Under the pieces are notes generated by a model that saw only the letters and a list, made by a program, of their open reading frames with translations, did not search any database and was not told the DNA's origin. The translations under genes and the position numbers were made by a program. Positions 23,801-32,800 of a stretch of DNA of 64,000 bases are shown here, in pieces. This stretch comes from Codonopsis lanceolata (Eukaryota > Streptophyta > Magnoliopsida > Asterales > Campanulaceae), in NCBI GenBank assembly GCA_013146195.2, contig CM028378.1, positions 44,269,099 through 44,333,098 on the forward strand, in the 5' to 3' direction. Within the stretch, counting starts at the first letter, position 1. Each line of letters opens with the position of its first letter.

Positions 23801-26800
23801 GTAAGCCATGACAATATCACCAACGGGAGTCTGGATGAGATGGGTCATCTTCATATGGATCAGGGTAACAATCTGTCACCGTCATCATAAAAAACCAAGT
23901 CTTTATTATCCACTAATTCAGATGTTTCAAAAGTTGGGATAATGTGAGACAAACGCCATTGATCAAATGTATCTATGGGAGGGGATGCTTTGAAGATTGA
24001 TCATGATGGCTCTAGCAAGAGCATTTCTTGTGCTTATGTAAAGTTCAAAATTACGCACCGCGCAAGGGGCTCGTGCAGGATTAACGCCATGGGAGCATGG
24101 TATACAAACGATTGCTCTTGATTTCCGATTGTTGGAGGAGGAAGGTATGAGCACGATCTTCCAAACATTATGGTCACATATGGTTGACAGTAAGGAGACA
24201 ATTGTTGTGTCCATTGGTGTTGGGAGAAACCACCGGATTAATTTGAACAGGTTGTGAAACTGGGGTGGGGCACTGTCAAGCTGACATCGGAGGATGTATG
24301 AGAGGAGTTTAACCGCGTTAAACGAGATTCCTATGGTAGATGTTTCAAACAAATACCAAAAGAAACAAAGTGCTTCTTTAGGGAATTGGAATAGGTCATG
24401 GATATGGAAGATATTGAGGAAGGGATAATTTGGATGGAACTTGAGTCCTTTCATAAAGAGACTATGATGGCGGATGAGGATGCTAAGGAACTTTTGATGG
24501 CCCTTTGTTTGAGAGTTATGTCTGCAATAGCCTCTGCTATTTCCTTGGGGAGAGAAAGGACAGGAACGGCTCGGAGAGAAGAGATTGGTGATCCAAGGTT
24601 AGCGGAGGAGGAAGTTTCATTGAATGGGGAACACCATTGGGAGGATATTGACTGTGTGTTTGAGGGTGTTGTCGGTGTCTTTGGAAATTCTACATACCTT
24701 TTTATAGTCTTTTAGCCTTGAGAGAAAATCTGCAAGGACATTTGTTATGCATTTGATATGTTTAACAGTGAATTTCCATTGGGAGAACCAATTTGACACG
24801 TAAAAGTTGTCCTTGAGGAAGCATCTTTCGCTTGAATTGAAGCATGCGGGGGAAAGAGATCATGTTCATCTCAACTTGAAAATCGTGACCGATTAGATGG
24901 AACTCGAACTTTTTTATTCCTCTTTTGACTGCAAGGATTTCTTTGAATGTGGAATGGTAGTGTTGTTTCGATGGCTTGAATGTTACACTCTTGTACCCAC
25001 ATATTATTCTTTGATTATTTTCACTTTGGCCAAAATGGACTGCTACCAATATTCATCACTTGCGTCTGTTTGAAGAATCATTTTTTCTAACGAAGCAGGA
25101 ATCTTTAAAGGGGGCAAAGTGTTTGCCAGCTGCTTAATTGCTTTAACAGCTTCGGTTTGTCTTGTAGTCCAAGGGGAAGGATTCTTTTTGAACATGGGAA
25201 CAGCCAAACTATTTGGATTGATAACTTGAGTAAGAAATTTGTCATATAGTCGACTAATCGAAGAAACTGTTGGATCTCATTTGGTGAAGATAGAACATAT
25301 GGAAATTTGTGCAACTCTTGAGCAATGTGGGACTAGGGCTGGTATTTTCCGTTAGATATTTTCATTCCAAGAAAATCAATAGATAAGACTCCAACTTCCA
25401 TTTTCTTTTCTGAGAGCCTTATACAGTTACCAAGGAGTGGAATCGAGATAGTAAGTCTACATGAGACTTTTCGTCCGGAGAGAAGGAGTATATCATCGAT
25501 GTAAACCAGTGTATTGGGAAGAATGGGCTCAAAAATGGTTATCATTGCCTTCTGAAAGGCGGATGGGGCATTTTTGAAACCGAATGACATGACATTCCAC
25601 CGGTAATGTTGGTCAGAGATGCAAAATCAGTCTTCGGCCTATCTTGGGAAGCAGGACCTTTGCATTTGATAAAGATTGGAATAAGGACCTTTTTCTGTGA
25701 GAGGGGAAATTTATCATCTGCCAAAAAGTGATCGAGTGACTGGTAATTTTTGTCGAACCAGTTCCCTTCTTTTGTTGACATAGAATGTTTCACATGTACA
25801 TGGAGAGGATGTGGGTTCAATAATATTTTGATCAGCAAGCTGGGTGCATTATGTGCAGGTAAGCTGGTAATGGTCTGGATGGATGGCTTACTTTAGTAGG
25901 ATTAACATCTCCATTTTGTTTTAAGGGCAAGGAGATATAGAACGAAGAATTCAGCCACAGAGGAGAGGGATGTTTTGCCAAGAACTCCGTATGGGATAAA
26001 GCACATGAATCTTGGATGATTTGTTGCTTGAGGGTTTCTATGGTTGGGGAAAATGCCATGTAAAGTCGAGAGACCGGGCTACATTGGTTGAAGATGTTGT
26101 AACAGAGATCATCCTGCGTCCATCTAAAGTTAGGTAACTTATGAAGGATGTCGAACCTAATGAGGGGATTTTTTCCGTGTGAGCTTGATCCTAATACTCT
26201 GTGCTTAATGACGCATTTGGGGAACAGTTGATGTATACTGGAATACTAATCTTGTCAATGATGAAACTTTCACCATTAGCTGCAAGTATTGATGATGTGG
26301 TTTCCAAAAGCTGGCACGGAGTATCTTTCGATTTAGAATTGAGACGGCGGATCCTGTATCGAAAAAGGCTCTTATCTGAATAGGTTTAGTGTATATGGGG
26401 GTGAGAAGATGGATTTTGGCCAGGGATGTGGGTTGGCTTTTTTGTACTGGCAGGATATAGGGAAGGGGATTCATCATGAATGTATTTGGCTTGGGATCAT
26501 CGTCTGCAAGTATCTGATGAATCATTGGGATAGGCAATGGAACAAATTGTGGAATCATGTGGTTCATCGTCAAGGGAATAGAGAGACTCAAGGTGAGAGA
26601 GATCAACCGGCTCAATTTGACTGAGCATTTGGATCAACGCTTGAGATTTCTTGTATCTGGACACTCTATTGCGAAATGTCCTTTTTGTGACAGATGAAAC
26701 AACGATCAAAATTGTGGCCACGCTCACGCTCTGGCCTATTTATAAATATTCTTTTTTTCTTGGACAAAGAGGGACATCGTGAAAAGTTATTCCTTTGTTG

Positions 26801-29800
26801 GAGGAAATCAAAGGATTTGGAAAGATTTTTAGTGGGACTTCTTTTTCGTGTGGCTGTAGTCACAAGACGATTTATCTTTGTACTTGATTTGTAGATACTT
26901 GTCGTCACAACAAGCAAAACCTAGTCTCTTGCCAGTTTTTTCGAATTCTGCCCAAAACTTTATCTGGTGGCACAGTTTTTCAAGGGCATTTAAAATCAAC
27001 TGGTAAAGGCCACCAAGAGAGGTTTGAGCAACTGTCATATTTCTGGACTCCAAGGATCGGTATGTTTAGTTGCCAAGAGATTTTGGAAAGGAGTTGAGGA
27101 AAACCTGCTTGAGGTTGACATCATCAACACCATGAACGCAATAAAAACGTTGGGACATTCGATTATAATAATGCATTTCAAGATCCTTTTTCTGGAAAGG
27201 ACACTTTATCTTAAGAAATTCTTCTCTGGCATGGATAATGTGCTCTATGGGGCTGCCAATGAATTCGGAATAGATGATATTCATGAATTCCTCTGGAGAT
27301 GGCGATTGTTGGATTTGTAGCTGTCGATATTCTCCAAGGCTGAGATACCAATCTCGAAAACGCCTTGCCTTTGGATACGGACAAGGAACCCAATAAAAGT
27401 TCGATGGAATAAAACTCATCAAAGGTGAATTGATGTTTGGTATCGGCTCTGTGGAGCAGATCCTGTGGAGCATAGCGTCGTGGACTGTTGACTTCGGTTC
27501 TGTCATGAACACGTGTTTGAAAGCCTTCGCGGGATCGAATTCTTCTTCCAATTGTGAGAGGAGGATGGATCTGGTCCAACAAAGGAGTCTGAAGAAGGGT
27601 TGCTATAATGGGAAAGGGTTTGTAAGAATTGGGAAACGGATTTGTTTTTTCAATCGGAAAAATGATAGGGGCTATGATGGAAGCACTAATATGAGGATTT
27701 GGATGTTCTAGTTGGAAGATTTGTGGAGTAAATCTTTGGATGCGGTGGCTATTGTTGGTAGAGAGACCGAAATGGCTTGTGAAATCTTTTTGGTGGGTTT
27801 GTTAGAAGACATGGACTTTTAGGCCCAAAGAGTGAGTGAAAGGGATGACTCTCTATGAGTGGACCGGGGGATTGGTTGTGGGTCAAAAGCAGTTTTGACG
27901 AAAGGGGTCATGGGTAATCTCCAAGGATTATCGACGAACGTTACCATCCTTTTCTATTTATGTTGCCGCTCTATGTCCGTGAGTTGGGCTTTGAGAAACT
28001 TCATATTTGCTTCCTTTTGGGTTGTGGGTCAAAAGCAGTTTTGACGAAAGGGGTCATATCTGCTTCCTTCCGAGTCGAACACGGCCGGGATGCGGACATG
28101 TCACGGACACGGGAGATTCAGCCCAAAATACGTTTTGGGGCCAGATTTGGATTTTCGGAACTTCCGGACACGGACACGGGTGCGAGGCTTAGAGAATCGA
28201 GATACGTACCTGGAAGTCAGACGCGGTTGGGGTATATTTTCGACTACTAATATCGTAATCGACAATCGTCATTCTCATTTTCTCAATTCGTCCCTTAAAT
28301 CCCTTATCAAAAAGAACCCTAGCCCCCTCAAATTCCCTCGTCGCCAACGCTAACCATCCAACAAACGACGTACGCCGCCGGTCGAGCCCCTTGCCCCGTC
28401 GAAGGCGACCTTCTTTGTTCTCTCCCTATGCGCTACGCGACCTGCGTGACTACATCTATCATACATCTTCTCTTCGAGACTTCAAGTCTTCGTCGATCTA
28501 CTCTTCGTCTTCGTCTTTCAGGTATTTTCTTCCCGCTTTTATTCTGAGTCGGTGAGTCTCTCTCCTCTGGTCATCACTCATTTGTCAACCACTGAAGTAC
28601 TCAACAGTGAACATGAGTGGTTTTTAATTTATATTATAATTTATTAGTGTTGAGTACTATTGACTATTGAGTCAATTTGTATAAAATTGTTTGTTGTGAT
28701 TCTGATTTTTAATTTTTATAAAATTTGTGTACTTTGCTATAAAATTCAATTATAAATTAAATGTTACTTGTTAATTGTTAGTTGTTACAATAAAAATTTT
28801 ATAATTTTTTTTCAGTTTGATTTTAAATGTCATCTTCCGCTTCCGTTAGTGTTACTTCTTCTATTGCCGAAAATGATGAAGAACATAGTCCTTTATGGAA
28901 GTATGTTTCAAACATAGAAAAAGGGGTAAATGTTGGTGGTAAAAGGAAATGGACATGTAATTTTTGTAGTAAGATATTCGTGGACAGTTATACCCGAGTT
29001 AAAGCTCATTTGTTAAAGATTGGTGGAAAAGGGTTTGCGACATGTAAAAGTGTGACTCAAGAAGATTTATCAGAAATGAAGAAGGTTGATGAAGAAGCGG
29101 AAAAAAGACATGGTTCACAAAAATCAAAGACAGTATCACTTCCTAATTCCACTTCTTTACCCCTCTTGAATTTCCCCAAGCACTCGCCCAATTGACATCA
29201 AAAAAAAAAAAGGAAACTCTAGTATTGAAAAAGCTTTTGACTTGCAAACGAGGAATCAGTTGGATACTGAAATTGCTAGGATGTTTTATACTGGGGGTTT
29301 GCCTTTTAACTTGGCTAGGAATCCACATTTCGTGCAGTCTTATTCATTTGCAAATAATGCTAATTTGGGTGGTTATATTCCTCCCGGGTACAATAAGCTT
29401 AGGACAACACTTTTGTTGCAAGAAAAAACACATGTGGAGAAATTGTTAGAGCCTATAAAAAGTGTATGGCATGAGAAAGGGGTAACTATTGTGTCGGATG
29501 GTTAGAGTGATCCTCAACGTAGGCAAATTATTAATTTCATGGTTGTCTCGGACGATGGCCCTATGTTTATCAAAGCAGTTGATTGTTCAGGTATGTTTAA
29601 AGACAAACATTTTATAGCTGCAAAATTGGAAGAAGTGATTAATGAGATTGGGGACAACAAGGTTGTTCAAATAATGCTGCTAATAGAATTGAAGGCAAGT
29701 TTCCATGCATTTATTGGACTCCTTGTGTTGTGCATACTCTTAATCTTGCATTGAAAAATATATGTGCAGTGCAACGAGAAATGTCGAGAGCAACCAACGA

Positions 29801-32800
29801 GTACGAGGAATGTGGTTGGATTACTAAAGTGCATGATGATGCATTGTGTGTTAAAATATTTGTGATGAACCATCGGATGCGATTGGCTATTTTTAATCGC
29901 TTTATCCCATTGAAGTTGCTTGCGTTGGCAAATACTCGGTTTGCTTCTATTGTTGTGATGCTTAAAAGGTTTAAACTCATTAGACGCGGTTTAGAAAATA
30001 TGGGGCTTAGTGATGAGTGGAAAAACTATAAAGATGATGATAGAGGAGCTGCTGAATCGATCCGTGAGATGGTGTTGAATGATCGATGGTGGAGCACTTA
30101 TTCCTTTGTTCACTTCCTCCTCTTGTCGTGAAAGAAATTGGAGCACTTATTCCTTTGTTCACTCACTTAGAAGGAACAAGTTAGCTCTAAAACGTGCTGA
30201 GCATTTGGTTTTTGTGCATAACAATCCCCGTCTTTTATCACGTAACAATTCGGGATACCAAACTGACAAGACCAAGATGTGGGATGTTGGTGGAGATGAC
30301 TTTGGAAGCATGGAGGATGTTGGATTTCTCAAGATAGCGAACCTCACATTAGATGAACCGGAGTTGGAAAATACTCTTTTTGAAAAAGCCGAAGTCGAAG
30401 ATATTGAAGAATATAATTATGCTACTTATGTTTTGAATATTTGATGCTACTTATGTTGAATATTTGTGCTACTTATGTTTTGAGTATTTGTACTACTTTG
30501 AGTATTAATATTTAGGTATGTTGGAAGTATTTATTTTGTGGTTATAGTTTTTAATATTTATAAGTTGGTCCTTATATTTTGAATATTTACATTTTGGTCC
30601 TTATAGTTTAAATATTTACACTTTACCCCGGCACCCGTGTCCTATATTTTTTAAAAATCACGTATCCCCGTGTCCCGTGCAACATAGGGGGTGAGGAAGG
30701 CTTGCATGTTTGAGGAGGTGATTTAGGCTTGAGAATTTTATCTGAATAAATGACGTAAAAGTCAAATTTACTATATGGTTCACCAAGTGTTCCTACAGCA
30801 AGGCCTCTAGCTTCAAATCTCATTTGTAACTTTCGTTGGGAAGAATTTTGCTTCTTGGGAATATCTTCTTCCATTGAGATTTTGAAAACATCATCTAAAC
30901 AGTCTGGGCGATTGCAAACATCGTACCAACAATGTTTGATTGGTTCGATCATATGAATTCCTTTTGGAAAAACATTACACGAAGTATTTGCCTGTGAAGA
31001 TGAAAACTTTACTTCAACAAGTCCACTTTATGACAAACGAATTCTGGAGGTGTGGTGCTTTGAAATGGAGCCTGTGGAGCTTGATAAGTTTGTTCATAAC
31101 TTGTTGCACATTGCTCAGGGAGAAGCTCGAGTAAATCAGCTCGAAGCTCGAGATAGTTGTCTTGGGACATAAGTGCATGTCGATGTTGCACTTGAATCAA
31201 TCTCTAGGAGAAGGGCATTTCCAGAGTTTTCCTCACCAGGGACCGTGAGATCCGGGGAATGATTCTGTACATATGTAATTTGATAATGGAACGTATTTAT
31301 CTGGGTAGTGTCACCAATTTGGATCTGGGCTTTGAGAGCAATAAGTAAAGAAGGATCATTGAGACGTATATTGAAATTTGGATAGAACGTGACAAAAACT
31401 ATTCCAACATTAGAGCATTTTAGAGTTGTCTGGATTGTACCAATACATGCATGTTGATACTCAACAAACCTAGTATCCACCAAAGCAATTCTTGAGAATG
31501 CTGGGAGACGTTTACGACCATGAAAAGTAAGAGCTAGTCTTACAGCACCAAAGCGACGGATATGAGTATATCCTTAGGAGAGACAAGGGATAAGGCTACT
31601 AGATGTTCGGCAGAAGTTGCAGGAAGCTGGTATGAATCAAACTTAGAGACCTGAACATACTCTTTAACTTGTTAGACCGAGAAAGAACCTATCAATTTTT
31701 TGACTTTTCTAGTTAAAGAAGAAGTAGGCTTTGAAAAAACATAGTAGGGATTAACTATATGTAACTGGGATATAGGGATTTTTGAATATTTTGGGAGATA
31801 AGATATTTCATATAATTGATCTATCTTAGAGACAGAAGATTGACGATGAAAGGGTTAAAATAGAATTTGAACTCATGATTAGAGTAGGAGTCTGGAGAAG
31901 CTTTTTCTTTTTGATAACCTTTCGGAGGAATAAACGGCGACGCCTTTGTCGACTTATAATATCCTCGACGAACTCGTATAGAAAAATAAATTAGGCTAAG
32001 CCGCTGAGTTTGGTTTTCTGATGTGAAAGATCCATTCTAACTTCTAAGATGGTAGTCACACAGCATACTAATCTGAAACTCGGCGAGGGGAGAAGGGGTG
32101 AAGGGGTTATGGCTCTGATACATGGGGGAGGTTAAAGGCAGATGTATAAAATAAAAGATTGGAATCTCCAAAACACATCAATGCACCCCAACTCCCCAAG
32201 AAGTGGCAAGGTTGCAGAATATTAGGTCAGTCTTTCTCTATATATGAATTATGATTCCGATGAGCACAGCAGCTAGCTAAATTTTAAGATTAACAATGCT
32301 ATTAAACAAGTTATTTGCACATTTTGAACACTTTTGTGCCATTAGGACACTTCATCCTATTAATAAATAAATCAGCTTTAAAATACGATTAAAATTTGGC
32401 TATGTCTCTAGGTCTGAATTGGAAGATTGATGAATCCTACGATTAACAGTGTTAACTTGTTTAATAGCAGTGGTTGAAAATTTTGAACGACGCTTGGCGG
32501 GTTGGAAGAAGCAGTATCTGTCAAAAGGAGGGAGACTTGTTTTGGTAAAAAAATACGCTCTCGAGCATGCCTATGCATTTCCTATCTATGTTTGTAGTTC
32601 CTGCTTCGGTTCGAAAGAGACTCGAGAAGTTGGAGAGGGATTTCTTGTGGGATTTCTTGTTGGAGAGGGAAATATCATCTTGTCAAATGGGATACAACCT
32701 GCTTAAGTTTAGGGAAAGGAGGTTTAGGTATTAAGAACCTCAAGTTGTTTAATGAAGCCTTGCTTAGGAAGTGGATTTGGAGGTATTTGTTGGATAAGGG

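Larger units (their letters stand above)
28060..30685 (+). mobile_element. hAT transposon inserted in the pararetrovirus
   Basis: Between two blocks of viral sequence lies a plus-strand element with a decayed hAT transposase. The right end runs TATCCCCGTGTCCCGTGCAA then CATAG at about 30680. The left side near 28080-28180 has related ACGGACACGGG motifs but no exact terminal match, and I could not fix an 8-bp duplication. The leader (28260-28826) has a possible intron, from a donor near 28521 to the TTTTTTCAG acceptor at about 28815. Confidence 0.7.
23650..32130 (-). mobile_element. Endogenous pararetrovirus (Caulimoviridae, petuvirus-like), decayed, interrupted by hAT
   Basis: Reading right to left, the minus strand shows a tRNA-Met-type primer-binding site (about 32108-32124), a movement-protein region, a coat region, a CX2C zinc-finger remnant, an aspartic protease, reverse transcriptase, RNase H, and a promoter region. 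The order and a single-polyprotein layout suggest a petuvirus-like caulimovirid. All parts carry frameshifts and stops, and a hAT transposon splits the coat-side region. No integrase or LTRs are visible, as expected for this family. Integration is in the sense of UFC1, within its intron 2. Genus placement is inference from domain order. Confidence 0.82.

Noticed and set aside
24398..24715. 105-codon plus-strand frame in the viral 3' region
   Set aside because: It is antisense to virus-derived sequence and has no recognisable features.
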